Below, one piece after another: positions 26,475 through 40,300 of a stretch of DNA of 64,000 nucleotides (position 1 is its first letter; each line of letters begins with the position of its first letter). The DNA comes from Scedosporium boydii. Taxonomy: Eukaryota > Ascomycota > Sordariomycetes > Microascales > Microascaceae. The notes beneath the pieces were generated by a model. The model did no database searches. It was not told the origin of the DNA and saw nothing but the letters and a program-made list of their open reading frames with translations. The stretch is taken from NCBI GenBank assembly GCA_002221725.1, contig NJFT01000028.1:186001-250000 (forward strand). Direction: 5' to 3'. Made by a program: the position numbers and the translations under genes.

Positions 26475-28388
26475 TTCTGTTTAAAAACAAACACCACTCA
26501 CTGGGAAGATGTTTACAAAAATCGTGGGCGATTATCGGGGGAGGGAGATCGGGGAACAGATTGGACTGGCGTTCTTTTTTTTTGCGCTGTTTTCTTGTTT
26601 TTATGAGAGAACGAATATAAATGAGCATTTCTCTTTTTTCTTCCGATTTCTTGTATTACTCTGTTTGCCGTTTGCTGTTTGTTGTTATGCCTCCTTTCCT
26701 TGATGAGGTCGAGTCCACATCAGACGACAGATTTGCTGTTGGCATGCGCGTAGTGCGGTACGTAGCATTTCGTACTGTGTACAAATACGATTCCAGAAAC
26801 GCTGTCCGAAAGTCCGAGATCGAGGCTTGGCTCGAGATCAAGTGTGGCTGCCTGCGTTAGTTGGGGGCTACGATATCCTTCTCTGGAATGCATGATGTCT
26901 TCGAAGCTAATCAGAGGAAGATGGTGGCGCACGAGAACAATTTCGGACTTCTGAGCCAAGACCGAGATTTGGACAATCAAGCCGCGCCGGGGGTCATGTC
27001 AAGCCACCCGACCGACAAACACCTTTCGCCGTTTTATGGGCTTAGAGGAACTTGACAGCGGACACTTTGAAGCACTGCAACGGCGGTGAAGTCTTCTGAA
27101 GTTTCTAGTGATGAAAATCATGAGCTTCGAATAGATTATCGCGCACGGACGAGATGTTGTCTGGTCTGACATTTTCCATAATAAACCACCTCTGTACGAA
27201 GGTAATCGTTTAGCATTGAAGGAAGCGGTCTCTCTTAGCAAGAAGCACGTCCTTGTCAGAAGAGGAGGGCGGATGAACGGGAAGAACCAACGGCCCGAGT
27301 CTAACAAGGGTTTCCCACCATAAGTCACCCCCAATGCTTGCAAACACCATCGACCCAAAAGTCCAGACCAGCCAGGTGTTCAAGAGGGCCAGATCAGCAC
27401 ATCATTGGTTCCTGGCTACCGACATGACCTATGTCATACCTGTACCACTGCAACAAAAGTATGCGTAGAGGCACAAGGATTCCAGGATGGATGGTATCAC
27501 CAATCCGTAGTGTGTAGCTCTGGAAGACTGTGACAGATTCTGCGGCGCGTGACATCTTGTCTTGTTTAGGACAGAAAAGGGGAAAAAGGCATGATGCACA
27601 TGTTGGTCGCGTGGGCGCAAGAACCAGAACTTCATCCCCAGAAAGGGGCAGCGAGGGAAATGAACAAGAAGAAGAAGATGAACGATACATTTGATCCCGC
27701 TTGTACAAAGGTACCCTCCTCCCTCCACACACGCGGGTTGGGAACCTGGGACGCGACCCTGGTCGAAGTCTTGCAATCTTTGGCCAGATCGTCATTAAAA
27801 AAAGACTGGGCGCAGGAAATTTACACACCTCCCTTTTCCAGGATTTTTTTTTTTCCCTGCTTTCGCTCTGCAGGTATTCGGCATCATCGATCTCGGCATC
27901 GCCCACTGCTTTCGGGAGACTCAAGGAATAGTCAAGTCCACTTCGGTCTTTCTCCTGCATCGCACCTTCCGCAGGCTTCTAGTCCCCACCTCACCGCTTT
28001 CGAGTTTCTTTCTTTTTTTTTCACCTCCTTTTTTTAATAGCATTTTTTCCCCCGGCGTTCTGTGTTGTTTCTCAACCCGTTCGAGATCCCACATCGAATC
28101 TCGAGTTAGTTCCCGACTACCTCTTGCCGCGAAAACTCTCGCTTCTGGAAACAACAGCAGCCTTCGACAAAGACCTCGAAACCTTGCGGATCCGAATTGA
28201 CGCGACGCATTTTCCAGTCGAGCTCGAAAAGCAGCCACTCCGCCATCTCCGAGATCCCCTGAACTCAATCTTAGTCGGCCCAATAGCTCTCTAGCTTCCA
28301 ACAGAAACCCAATACAAAGATCTAAACACCGGCTCCGAACAATCGAGTTGACACGAACGGGCAACCAAAAAAAAAAACCACCTCCAAA
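26475..28388. other. SEC21 3' region and EPT1 promoter/leader; no gene seen
   Basis: 1.9 kb. The first part is T-rich 3' UTR-like sequence. From about 27.8 kb the + strand becomes C/T-rich and resembles a fungal leader ending in an A run just before the EPT1 ATG. Open frames here (for example on the minus strand over 27.4-28.4 kb) show no recognisable features. Confidence 0.55.
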
Positions 28389-29852
28389 ATGGCCTACCTA
28401 CGCAGCCAACACCTCCCCAACCTCAAACAATACAAGTACTCGGGCGTCGACCGGTCCCTGACCTCCAAGTACATCCTCAAGCCCTTCTACACCCATGTCG
28501 TCATCAAGCTGTTCCCCATGAGCATGGCTCCCAACCTCATCACCCTGACCGGCTTCATGTTCGTCGTCGCCAACTTCCTTACGCTGCTCTGGTACAACCC
28601 TTCGCTTGACCAGGATTGTCCGCCGTGGGTGTATTATTCGTGGGCGCTGGGCTTGTTCTTGTATCAGACTTTTGATGCTGTGGATGGTGCGCAGGCGTGA
28701 GTTTTTTTCTCCCCTTTCCGTCTCTCTCTCCCCCCAGCGTGTTGGCGCAAAATGCTTGAGCCGGAGGATGTTCTTTGACTAACAACGATGTGATGCGGTA
28801 CAGTCGACGAACGAAACAGAGCGGTCCCATGGGCGAATTGTTCGATCATGGCGTCGACGCGCTTAACACTTGTCTCGAGGTTCTCATCTTCGCCGGGTCG
28901 CAAAATATGGGTCAGAACTGGTACACCGTAGCCACCCTCTTTGCCTGTAAGCTCTCCACCAAGACTTCCTCCACCTTTTTTCCAAGCTCGGGTTCTTTTG
29001 CCCCGTAATCATACACACAGCGGAGAAAACTGACAATCTCTCCTCCCAGCCCTGCAAACTTTCTACGTCCAAACCTGGGACGAATACCACACCAAGACCC
29101 TAACCCTCGGCATCGTCAACGGCCCCGTCGAAGGCATCCTCCTCCTCGTCGGCGTCTACGCCCTCACCGGCTACAAAGGCGGAGCCTCCTTCTGGCAACA
29201 ACCCATGCTCCCCACCCTCGGCCTCTCCTCCACCTCCCTGCCCCTCCCCGAACGCCTCTACAACCTCTCCTTCACCGAGTGGTACATGGTGCAAGGCACC
29301 GTCGTGCTCGTCTGGAACACCCTCGAGTCCGCCCAAAACGTCATCCGCGCCCGTCACGCCCGCGGCGACAAATCCCGCGGCGCCCTCCTCGGCCTCTTCC
29401 CCTTCTTCGCCATCTGGTCCCTCGTCGTCTCCTACCTCTACCTCCAGCCCACCATCCGGACGAACCACCTCGTGCCCTTTGCCGTCTTCGCCGGCGTCGT
29501 CAACGCGTACTCGGTCGGCCAGATGATTACGGCTCATCTCGTCCTCCTCAAGTTCCCCTACTTCAACGTCCTGGGCCTCCCGCTGCTCTTCGGCGTCGTC
29601 GATAGTCTCGGCCCGCTTCTCCAGAGCCATTTCGGCTTCGGGTGGCCGAGCGCGTTGGGCGGCGGCGTTTACCAGGTTGCTTTTATGTTTTGCATGCTGG
29701 GCATGGCCATTGGCGTGTACGGATCCTTCGTCGTCGATGTCATCGTTACGCTGTGCGATTATTTGGATATTTGGTGCTTGACTATTAAGCACCCCATCAC
29801 CGAGGGCCGCATTCCTACGAATGAGAAGAAGAAGGAGGAGAAGGCGGCGTAA
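28389..29852 (+). CDS. EPT1: Choline/ethanolaminephosphotransferase (CDP-alcohol phosphotransferase)
   Basis: Three exons, join(28389..28696, 28804..28946, 29050..29852), 417 aa. The CDP-alcohol phosphotransferase motif DGx2ARx8Gx3Dx3D is complete only after splicing: DGAQA at the end of exon 1 joins RRTKQSGPMGELFDHGVD in exon 2. These Asp residues bind metal and catalyse transfer of phosphocholine or phosphoethanolamine from the CDP-alcohol to diacylglycerol, the last Kennedy-pathway step, in the ER or Golgi membrane. Several hydrophobic segments are visible (LITLTGFMFVVANFLTLL, YYSWALGLFLYQ, LLGLFPFFAIWSLVVSYLYL). The C-terminus is charged (TNEKKKEEKAA). Head-group preference (choline versus ethanolamine) cannot be read from the sequence. 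It converges on the histidine kinase gene. Confidence 0.94.
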
Positions 29853-31041
29853 AGTACGAAAGAGAGAAAAAGGTGAAGATGAGAAAATCCTTGAGGCGGA
29901 GAGAAGGATGGGTGATGGGGGAAGAGAGTTCTTGCTTCTTCTGGATAAAGGCGCTCCGGTATATATATCTACCTAATCTGTTGCGGGAATGGGAAACGAA
30001 ACGGTGTCTGGGCATGGGCATGGATGGGAGGACGATGTCGACGATTCTGTTCCGCGGTACATAACGCTACGAGTAACATGTCGGGCAAAGGACACGACGA
30101 TGGGAGGAGGGCAGGGATCGAGTTCAACACGACGAAAGAAGCGAGGCCCGAATGGGGGTGGAACTGCGGTGATGCGTTTCGCTGGGAGATATAACTTATT
30201 TTTTTTTTCCTCTCTTCTCCTGTATATCCATATTACAGAACCATGTTATATATATCCCCATAGACGGAGTTGGAGGCGCAGAAACTATGGTATTTTTTGT
30301 CCTACGAGATGAATGCATTGGGGATAGAATAGAAAGATGGGCGGGTAGCTTTCATTTACATTGGTTCACTCTACTATTCAATTCCTTTCTTCTTTTCCTT
30401 CACTTTTATACCCCCTTTCTTCGTGTTTTTAGCTCCTCTTCCTAGACAGATTCAAGATGAACAAAGTGTCCAAGGCGAGAAGAAGTACAATTCTCATGGT
30501 TCTTGCAATATCCCTTCTTCTTCCAGGAAGCGAATGACCCTCGAGGCAGATATATTTCGACGAGAAGAGTCAGTCATCTAGAAAGTGAGGGTCAATGATA
30601 GAAGCCGAGTCGAGGATAAGCGAAACCAAAGCAAAGTAAGAAAGCGATAGCAAGCCCAATGTCTCCATTCCTACGAACTCTCTTTTCTTTCCCGTATCAT
30701 GCATGCCCGAGACCGCCTAGACCGTCGTCACTAGGAACGATAGAAGACCAAGCACGTTAACAAGAGAGAAGAAACAGAGAACCAAACAATGATATAAAGA
30801 TATAAAACTAAAGCCTCCACTCCAGAAGCACAACATTAAAAGGTATTAATACCCAGACAGCGAACCCCAACCCACTCAGAAACGCCCCATAAACATGTTA
30901 GTTCTTGCCATACCGAAAAAGAAAGAGTAATACACGATATCAAACAAAGTACAGAGTTCGGTAATAACCCCGTTTTCCTAACCTCTCCCAGTTTCCATTT
31001 CCCCGTCCGTTTAGTTAGTTTGCGTCTTTTTTCTTCTTCTT
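29853..31041. other. convergent 3' region between EPT1 and the histidine kinase
   Basis: 1.2 kb between two stop codons. It is purine-rich at first and later A/T-rich. No ORF of note. It probably consists of two 3' UTRs. Confidence 0.6.
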
Positions 31042-34000
31042 TTAAAAAAACTTAGACATGGCTGTGCTAAGGTCGATGAAATCGACGGGTTTGGTGATGT
31101 AGTCGCTGAACCCCGCAGCCAAACACTTCTCTTGCACATCCGACATGACGTTGGCCGAGAGAGCAATAATGGGCATCTTGGCCCTGTTGCCCTTCAGCTT
31201 CTCCCAGTCCCGAACTTCGCGACACGCTTGATAACCGTCTTTTCGAGGCATGTGTAGATCGCACTGAAGATAACACAAAGTTAGGAACCCGGTAAAAGCA
31301 GAAGATCAAGGGAAAAAAAGGGGAAGGGGGATGGACCTACCAAAATAAGAGAGTAGTACCCGTAGGGCCTCGAAAATACCATGTCGACACAGTCCAGTCC
31401 ATCCGTCGCAATGTCGACTCCGACACCGACCTTCTTGAGGTACTTGGTGAGAACTTTCTGATTCACCGGGTTATCCTCCACAAGCAGCACCCGGTACCCC
31501 TTGTTGCCCATGCGCTTCTCGATCTCCAGGTAGCTAGCCTTTTGGCTTTCGACCATCTGCTGCGCCGTCGACCGGTTTCGGTCAATGCTAAGATCGCGCA
31601 CCTTGTCCGGATCGAAAATGACTGCGAATCGAGAAGGTTTAACAGGCTTGTAAATGAATGCGATTTGCTTCTCGCTAATCAGCTTTTCGCACGCCGTACC
31701 CGACGCCAGCTTGATCACCTGCTGGCGCTGTACTGTATCCGAGAGAACTAGGATGATGACGCCCTGTCGGTTTGGCAGCTTTGTCGTCTGCTCTATGAGC
31801 GCTATCACCTCCTCCGGCGTGGGGAGGTTGAGAACGATGTGAGTGAAGGGCGGCCCATTCTCCGAGTTGATCAATTTCCGAGCCTCGTCGGCCGAGTCCA
31901 GAGCCTTAATCCGGCAAGGCACGTCCCTGGGCAGTGTCGTGGCAATGTGCTGGCTCGTAGCCTCCCTGCTGTGCGTCTGGGGGCACACGATAAGAATAGA
32001 ATAGACGGGTGGCCGCGGGTCACCAACCATCTCCGGAGGAGTCCCCTCGCATGGGTTTGGTAGTACTACCTGCGATAAATCGTGTCCGGTTGCTTTTGCT
32101 GCTTCGCTGAGACGTACTAGACCCGCCTTGATAGATGGCGCGGATGACCCCCCCGTGAGCGTGGACAAACCGGATTGAGCTGAAGAGACATTAGAGCTGT
32201 CGCTAGATTGAGGGCCCGAAGAAGTAGTCGAAGTCACGCCCGCATCAGCGTCTGGGTTGCTGCGAGACGACACACGAGTCTTTGGGGGCTGTTGTGGTTG
32301 TTGTTGTTGCTGTTGTTGCGGCGCGCTAATGGCGGACATTGGAGGAATTGTGTTGTCTTCATGGCAGTCATGGTCTGCTGGGATCGATGATGGGCTTGGT
32401 TGTAGCTCTGGATAATCCTCTTCCGTTGGCAGGCCAAATTTCGCCGTGAAGGTAAAGGTGGAACCCTTGCCCGGGACTGCCGTGCCTTCCATCTTACCGC
32501 CATGAAGCTCGACAAGTTGTCTCGAGATCACGAGGCCTAGTCCGCTGCCGCCGTGCTGGCGCGTACTGCTTCCATCGATCTGGCTAAATGGTTTGAAAAT
32601 GAGCTCGGCCTCTTCCTTAGTGAACCCCCTGCCCGTGTCGACGATGGCGAACTCGAGCTTGATCTCGTTCGATGCAAGGCCGGAAGCATCCTTTCCACGA
32701 TAAACCTTGCACCGACTAAATACCTCGCCCTCGGACGTGAACTTGATTGCGTTGCCGATGACGTTGAGGAGAACCTGTCGGATTCGGATTTTGTCGCCTT
32801 TGACATAGGCGGGGACGTCCTCATCCACGATGTAATTAAGCTCCAACCGCTTCGCAATCGCCATAGTAGATACCAATTCATTGACGTCCTCAATCAGAGC
32901 TCGAGTATGGAACCATTCAAATTTGAGCTTCATCATGCCCGCCGCGACCTTGGACAGGTCCAGGATATCGTTGATAATCATGAGAAGGCTGTTGGCACTG
33001 GTCTGGATGGTGTTTGTGTAGTCCCTTTGCTCCTCGTCGAGTTCGGTGTCCTGCAAAAAGCTCACCATGCCAGAGATTCCAATGAGTGGCGTTCTGATCT
33101 CGTGTGACATATTGCTGAGGAATCGGCTCTTCGATTCCATCGCTTCCTTCAGCTTAGCCTCCAAGAGTTTGTGATCGTTGATGTCCGTCGCAGAACCAAA
33201 GTACGAGTTCGCGCCGTCGCCAAAGTCGACATTGTCAATCTCGACACAGCGGACAAGATGCCACCGGTATTCTCCACACCTTGACCGAAGTCGGACTTCT
33301 GTCGTGTATGATAGTCTTCCATTACTATCTCTCGCGACTTTGATGACTCCCTTTCTCGCCAATTCGTTCAAGTCAGACGCGGAAGATGACTCAAGGTCGT
33401 TTTCATCCTTTTCCTGACCGATGCGACCATTCAGATGCAAGTCGGTGATGTCATCGGGATTGAGTCCGGTGTCGACGTGCCCCGAGATATGACGCAAGAA
33501 GGCCGTCGGGCTGCCAGTTAAGGCTATTGGGTCCTGAGGAATGTTTATCTTCTTCTCCGGGCTCTTCTGTGGGGATTTCGGTTGCGACTCTGAAGGAATA
33601 CGGCATTTAGCGAGATCTTCAGGGTGAACATATTCCATAAATCCTAGGCCCAGAGAATCCTCAAAGCTTTGGCCTGTATAGGACATCCATTGCTCGTTCG
33701 CCGAGGTGATACCCGAATTGTCCGTGGCTGTGAAGATGATCTGGGGAATAAGGTTGGCCAGCAGCTTATGCTTGGCTTCCGATGCCGCGATCTGTTCTTG
33801 CCTCGCCGCCTTGATTTCGGCCATTCGCTGATCGTGGATGTCCATGTACGATCCAAGGAAATGGTGGATCACGCCACGCTTGTCTCGAGACGCAACAGCT
33901 CTCGCGTAAAACCAACGATACACCCCGTCGAATCTTCGGATACGAACACTTCTGGAAAACTGCTCACCAGTGCGCAAGCAATAACTCCATGCCTTGAGAT

Positions 34001-37000
34001 AGTCATGTCGGTCCTCCTCGTGGATACTACCCCACGGATCGGCAATCAGATCTCCGACCGACAATCCGCGGTAGGTTAGGTACCGGCTGCTAACCCAAAC
34101 GACCTCCCCCGTTTGTGGAAGAGCAACGAATACATGAGCGGGAAGGGAGTCGAGAATCAATCCCTTCAGTCGATCCGACGGTGGAGGCATTTCGGCGTTG
34201 CTCGCGGAGACACCGCTCACCATCGAGGCGGTCCGGGACGGCATCGGCGGTTTCGACGTGATGGTGGAACTCGGTAGAAGAGAAGGAAACGTCGTTTCAA
34301 AGTCAGCCCCGTATGAATGCAACCTCGTGTGGCGGTGTTTGGGAGGCGTCGTCTCTTGCGCTTTGGATATCGTCGAGTCGGGTGCCTCGGGTGGTCCCGC
34401 ATCGGCCAGTTTGCTATCAGAAGCAATGGAATCACAACGTTCTCTTGATAAGATAGAAGTTGAGCCCGCGGCGTCCTCGCCACTTCGGCGTCGACGATCT
34501 GTGGCTACCTTGGTTTCTAACAAGTCAGATCCTTGGACGCTAGCTGTCGAGGATCCTCGAGGCCGCCGCTTTTCGGTTTCCCTGGATGTGATTGTAGTCT
34601 TGCCCCTGCGACCCACACTTGTGGATGGTAGCTCTACTCCAGGGACGATTGGAGGATGCTGTGCACTAAAGTAGTCGTCCTCCGTCTCGGGGACCGGGCT
34701 CATCGTCATAGGTCCCTTGTCCGACCTATCCGCTAGGTTTGTCTGGTCTACTACACTGGGAGTAACCATCGGAGAGCCTACTGCACTCCGCGAAATGGCC
34801 GAATAATCACTGAGGCTGGTCATACTTCCTGCATGGGAGCTCTGAGTTTGAAGATCCTCTGGGCTCAAGTGGAGCATGGTAGCAAGGCTTGAAGGGATGG
34901 TAATGGGCCGTCCGTCGGATGTAACTGCCCCAAACCCGGGTGTCTGCGGCCTCCTTCTCTTTATGCCGGCAAGCTCCGTTTCTAAAGTAGAGTAATGCTG
35001 GCAAAGTGAAAACGACGTCGCGAGATGCATGGATAAGTGGCCTAAAGAACGGCGTAGATTGGACGGATAGGGAATTACGGGGCTTAGGATTGAGAGGATG
35101 GCAACCGGCGTCGTTCGTCTGGGCGAAAAATCGCTCCCGGGGGCCGCATCACCGCCTAGGGTTGACGCCCAAACCTCCGGTCTCGGATTCGGGTTTGAGT
35201 CGGAGGGGAACGGTTGGTGAGGAGGAGATAGGAGTACATGGTTTAACGGAATGTGTAGTACGGATGAAGAGTTATCGATGCCAATCGTTTCTGGTGGTGA
35301 TATTGTCGAGTAATCCGGGGATGCCGCTTCAGGATTAAAAGAATCTTCATCCACAACAGCATCTGCGAAAAATGGGTTCTCTTTTGGGTCTGCTCGGACA
35401 GCGGGGGATGGAGCAGGCGACTGGGTCCAAGGGGATTGTGGTGCCTGTTCGTATTCCTCATATTTTGGTGATACCGGCCGGCGGTGGAGCTCCTCTTCAA
35501 ACCGGGCTTTTAATCTCCCTGACCGAGCTCCCTCTCGTGATGATGTCACTTTTGATGGTTGTTGGCCTGCTGAGGGACCACCGACATCCGCTCGCCGAAT
35601 TGATGAGTCCGACTGCCTTCTCTTCGCCGGATCCTTCTTATTTGGCCCCGAGGCGGGGACATTGGAAGGCTCAGCGACATCAGGGTGCAGGTAGGGATAT
35701 GTTCGAGTCAACGCAATAACCTTCCCTCGCCCGAGAACTTTCGTCACACTCGCATTATCGATCAGAGGATCCGCTTCATAGTCTAGGGCCTGCAGAACTG
35801 GTAAGACCCGAGCCTTGGGCATCCTCCGCTGGCCTAGCGATGCCTCCCAGGTTGGTGTATCATCTCCATCGGCGGCAGCAAGTTGTTGCAGGGCCGACTT
35901 GCTCAGGGCGGGATGAGAGTGTTCTTTCTTAGCCGAGACCACCGACGGCATGTAGCTCTTGCTTCGGGCTAATCCACTCGGCCTCCTGGGCGGTTGGTCT
36001 TGTATGCCAGTCTGATCTTTAGATTCTTCAAAAGCCGTGAACGAATGGCGGCTGGACAGAGTTGGCCGCCGTGGGGGTGCTTCGGAAACATCGTCGGGGT
36101 GGGACGGTAGGTTAGGCGCAACGTCGGCGAGGTCGGGCGCGTCCGAGGCGCCGCCCGCACTTCTCTCCATGTAACCCATACTCAAGCCATCTTCTTGGTG
36201 TGCATTATAAGTAGCCCGTTGGCCCCATGGCACATTCTCAATGTCAGTAGTATCTGCAGGGACAGACAGGGTTACACGCTCAGCCTTGTAAACCTGCGTC
36301 ATGATGTGGACAACAGTCTCCCACCAGGCATCAAGCCCAGGCTCCGCCGTGAGCATTAGCGATAGGTCAAAAAGATTCGGGGTAGGATACTCGGCTGCAT
36401 GGCCCCGGGAGGCCTCGGGAGACATCGAGGGACCATCGGGATGGAAGACGAAAGGCGAAGGGGTCGCGTCGGATAAGCTAGGTAGGTCACGTTCGAGGAA
36501 AGGAAAATTGAAATGTGACAGTTTCAGAGGAGATTGGGACGAGGCGAGTGCCCACGAGGGCTTGGTAGAGTGTGAAGATTTTCGGGAAAAGGACTGCATG
36601 CGAGGGAAAGGATATGATGGAGTTGACGCGGTCAGACCGGGAGTGACCCCGCCACGAATTGTATTACCGGACTCCGTCGAGGTGGTCGTCAGATTAGGAT
36701 TCACCAATTCTTCGATGTGGGTTTCGGCGGTTTCTTCTTGAATCGGGGACACACGTTTCTTGTTGGACCCTCCGCCCATCGAGCTTACTGCAGACCTTTC
36801 CCTCATTTCCAAGTCCCGCGCCAGGCGCTTCCTATACTGAGTTAGCGGGCTTGGAGCGTCGGCCATCTCCCGGGAATATCGGTCCTGAAGCGAGTCTACG
36901 CTATTGGTCGGCATGTTAAGAGGTAGTTTCGCATGAATCGTCGAAGATGGTACGTCATCTCGGAGATGGGACGGGCCTAGGTCTAAGATCGAATCTATTA

Positions 37001-37328
37001 CGCTCTCGGAAGACAGGCGGCTTCCGTCTCTAGACGAACCGGTGGGTGATGGAGGAAGATCTGGAGCATTGGGGGACGACGCAGGAAGACCGTGGATGGG
37101 CGCTAGGATTGGTGAGGTTTGCGACAGCGGCATATTACATCGAGAAGTTCCATTCTTTATATCCTCATATGCGTAGGATGCTCCATTTCGTGACAGCAGG
37201 ATCGACGCGTTTGGATCGGAAGAAGACAGCAATGACGATGGTTCGGTAGGCTGTTGTCGTTGTTGAGGGCGAGTGGCAGTTGATTCTTTCCCGTTTGCGT
37301 CTAAGCAAGAGGGATGAGGTCTTACCAT
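31042..37328 (-). CDS. Hybrid histidine kinase (two PAS domains, HisKA, HATPase, receiver)
   Basis: Two exons, complement(31042..31263, 31341..37328), about 2069 aa. Residues 1-1040 are largely disordered, with a possible degenerate GAF-like stretch near 315-380 (LDAWWETVVHIMTQVYKAER). PAS1 lies at about 1048-1180 (LPAHVFVALPQTGEVVWVSS) and PAS2 from about 1185 (IPQIIFTATDNSG). The HisKA motif MSHEIRTP holds phospho-His1409. The HATPase has RQVLLNVIGNAIKF (N box) and GGSGLGLVISRQ (G2). A Gln run follows, then a receiver from about 1940 (RVLLVEDNPVNQ) with the likely phospho-Asp1998 in CDLHMP. The 77-bp intron falls directly before that Asp. It would feed a phosphorelay through an HPt protein; the signal is unknown. 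No transmembrane segment is seen. The 5' end is uncertain: codon-like sequence from an ATG at 37413 may be an extra first exon. Confidence 0.92.
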
Positions 37329-40300
37329 TACCTACCTCCGCTGGACCTCGAGAGAGCAGACCAGCTAAACTGTCCCAGGAAGCAGGCGCCAGAGACAGAT
37401 ATGCGGACTGCAAACCGGAGGGTGAAAGGCAGAGGTGGACGTCAGTAAGGACGGTCTATGAGGTGATGTGGTGGGGGGGACGAAGCGTGGCGTCGAAGGA
37501 AAGAAGTCGCAAATTGCAAGAGCATGCGATTGCGTCGCGATGATGGATGGACGAAGTGGTGGGGATGGGAAAGAGGAATCTCCAAGACAAGGTGAGGAGA
37601 GAAGAGGTTGGAAACAGAAGGTACCAGTACGGTACGGGAACAGGAAACAAACCCGGACAAAGGCACTACTTCGAAGAATAGTAGAATACACAGAATACAC
37701 GGGGTTCTCTTAGTAGGGGAAAGGGGTGCTGCTGGGTTGGAATGAGAAGGCGTTGTGTGTTTCGAGAAACAGCACTGGGTGTGAAGCAAGAACTGTGAGA
37801 TGAGGAAGGGCAGATCAGAGCAGACCAGGGCAGAGCAATCAATAACTTGGACAAGCTGGTTCCAAACACAGCATGATCCAGATTCTCTTCTCTCTCTATC
37901 AGACAAGACAGGGAAGTCGACAACACTGAGCACTACACTGTGGAACCTGTGGAAGAAGTTGCGGTGGGAGCATTGAAGGGGAGTTTGGAGACTTGGAGTT
38001 TAGCTTGTCCACGTCCTTCCTTGTTCATCAATGACAGCGTGCCCGTCCCTTGTTACCGCTTGTACCTGTGTACCTGTTACCATCCGACCCTGAAAAACAG
38101 GTTATGACGTAGCCAGAGGAAAATTTGCAAGGCAGCTTCTAACACTATTCTCCACTTCGGGGGAACGTACTCGGTACTTAGAGCTAGACAGTGCATTTTT
38201 CTGTCCTATACGACACCGCCCCACATGTTTTCGCGTTTTTTCACAAGGCAGGATAAGTGCTAATTCATATCCAAACTGTAGGTCTCCAGTACTTATACCT
38301 TGGAACCTCACTTTTCTTCCCTGTCCACTTCGGAATTAACAAGGCCTACTAGGGTACGTACCAGAGACAGTACCAATAACATGGACCGCCACCGTGTTGG
38401 ATCGAGATTGGTGTTACGACGGATTAATCTTGTCCAGACTCAATTCACTCATCCTTCCGGATGGCGTCCGAAAAAAGAATGATCAGACGAGTGGGCGGCG
38501 TCTACAGTGTATCTTCCGACGGTATTATTCGTTCGATCGTTTAGGAATTGCGCGGAGCGGGGGATTGCGAGGGGAAGGTTCAATGTTCCTTCACTGACCC
38601 TGCTTTCCGGAGGGTGCCTGGAAACTTTGATACTATCCGAAGTTGATATGGGCTGGTTCGAAAGAGACTGCTGGCGGCGACTAGTAACAACAAGAGCCAT
38701 TGGTGTTTGCTGCCTCAGATTGGCGGAGGCAACGCCGGCCTGGACTTAGACCAAACCCGGGTAGTGGTCGTTTGCCCCCCACAGCGCCATCGTCGCCGCT
38801 CGCCGCCCGTTTACTAATATAGGATTACTATAGAGCTTGATCTCTCAAAAAGGGTTGCAATGGTAAACTAGTTGCCATTCGAGTGCAAATCGCAACGAAG
38901 CGGCCGATGATGAAGTATGCGTACTCCGTATGCGTAGTGAGAAGATGTGCAACGGAGAATATGAACTAATAACACCTAAACTAGAAATGCTTCGGCTGTT
39001 TGATGGCCTCAAACTCGGGATCGGCACTCATGACTACCGGATCAGCTGGGAAGGCGGGAGAAGGCTTCAATCCGCGTTGAGGTAAAAACTGGAGAGGCAA
39101 AAGCACTTCGAAATCATCCCATTTTTGACGCGGTAGTGGATCCTGTTGGCTCCGACTGGGTGGCGAGTTGAACGGCGAGAACGTTTCGACCAAGACAAAA
39201 GAGTCTCACTACCAAGATCAGCCAGCCGCCGTTAAGATAACCTTTTTTTCTTGTTGTTTTTGCCTTGATTCGAATTCGGTCTCGTCTCCGTTTAAAGGAT
39301 GCCAATCGGAGGATCTCCCAGGAGATGCAATTCGGGGACTGTATGCAGGTTACGATTAATGGATTAATGGGGATTAATGATAAACCCGTCTCCCCTTGCA
39401 ATGAGACGAGATGAGGACAAGAACCGAGACCCGGTCCTCCACGAAGTTGAGCTTACGAAGGATAGAGGCTGGCTTCAAACAAATACTCTGGAGAACTGAA
39501 TGACAAGAAATTGAGATTGCTCCAATATACCACAGGCACCACACAGTGCAGCGCTGCGCAGTGGAACAGCAATTCGAAGGGTCGAAGACTAGAGCTGCAT
39601 TTGATGACATGGGGCTGGGATCGGGGACTGGGGCTGGGGCGACTTTTATTGCGATATCATCATCAGCATCGTCAGCTGTGCTGTGTGCTGCGGTCCGTCC
39701 TTGATTTTCACATCGACGGTCTGCAACGATCCGCTGGCGCTGGTAATGTGTCTCTCCAGCTTGACCAATCACGAGAGCGATCCGAACTCCAAATTTACAA
39801 TTCCCCTCCACAAGCCGGACCCAAATCGAAAAAACCGTGTTCAGATTAATGTCAGTCTCCATGCATGCTTCAATGCAAGAGAACGGCAGCAAGACCTGGG
39901 GGAACTGGGTGAAAGGGGGAACCGAACTCCACGACAAGACCCTCCCTATTGAGACACTGTGATGTAAAAGGGGTGGGATACTTGCAGCCTCTCGTACTCA
40001 CGAGATAGCTTCCCACGAATCGATGAGATTTGACTACCTCGCCCTGAAAATTCCGTCCCTAATTTTCATTCCTTTCGTTTCTTTCGCCTCCCGTGGAGGA
40101 AAAAAAGCGATTGTTTCTGGATGTTCGATTTTTTTTCTTCTTTTCCCTTCCCAATAGGGAACATCCCGATGCCAAGCCGTATGTACTTGTACACACAACT
40201 TCGTACACTCAGACTTGTATTTGTAAAGTACTGAGGTACCCATGTCCAATGAGCGATGCCCAGGAAAATCCACGACGACGCATGGTGGCGTCAAGTTCGG

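Noticed and set aside
29100..29792. 230-codon minus-strand frame opposite EPT1
   Set aside because: Acidic, Glu/Gly-rich antisense shadow of a GC-rich, codon-biased exon; no homologous features.
34198..34674. 158-codon + frame opposite the histidine kinase
   Set aside because: Lies entirely within a well-supported kinase exon on the other strand.
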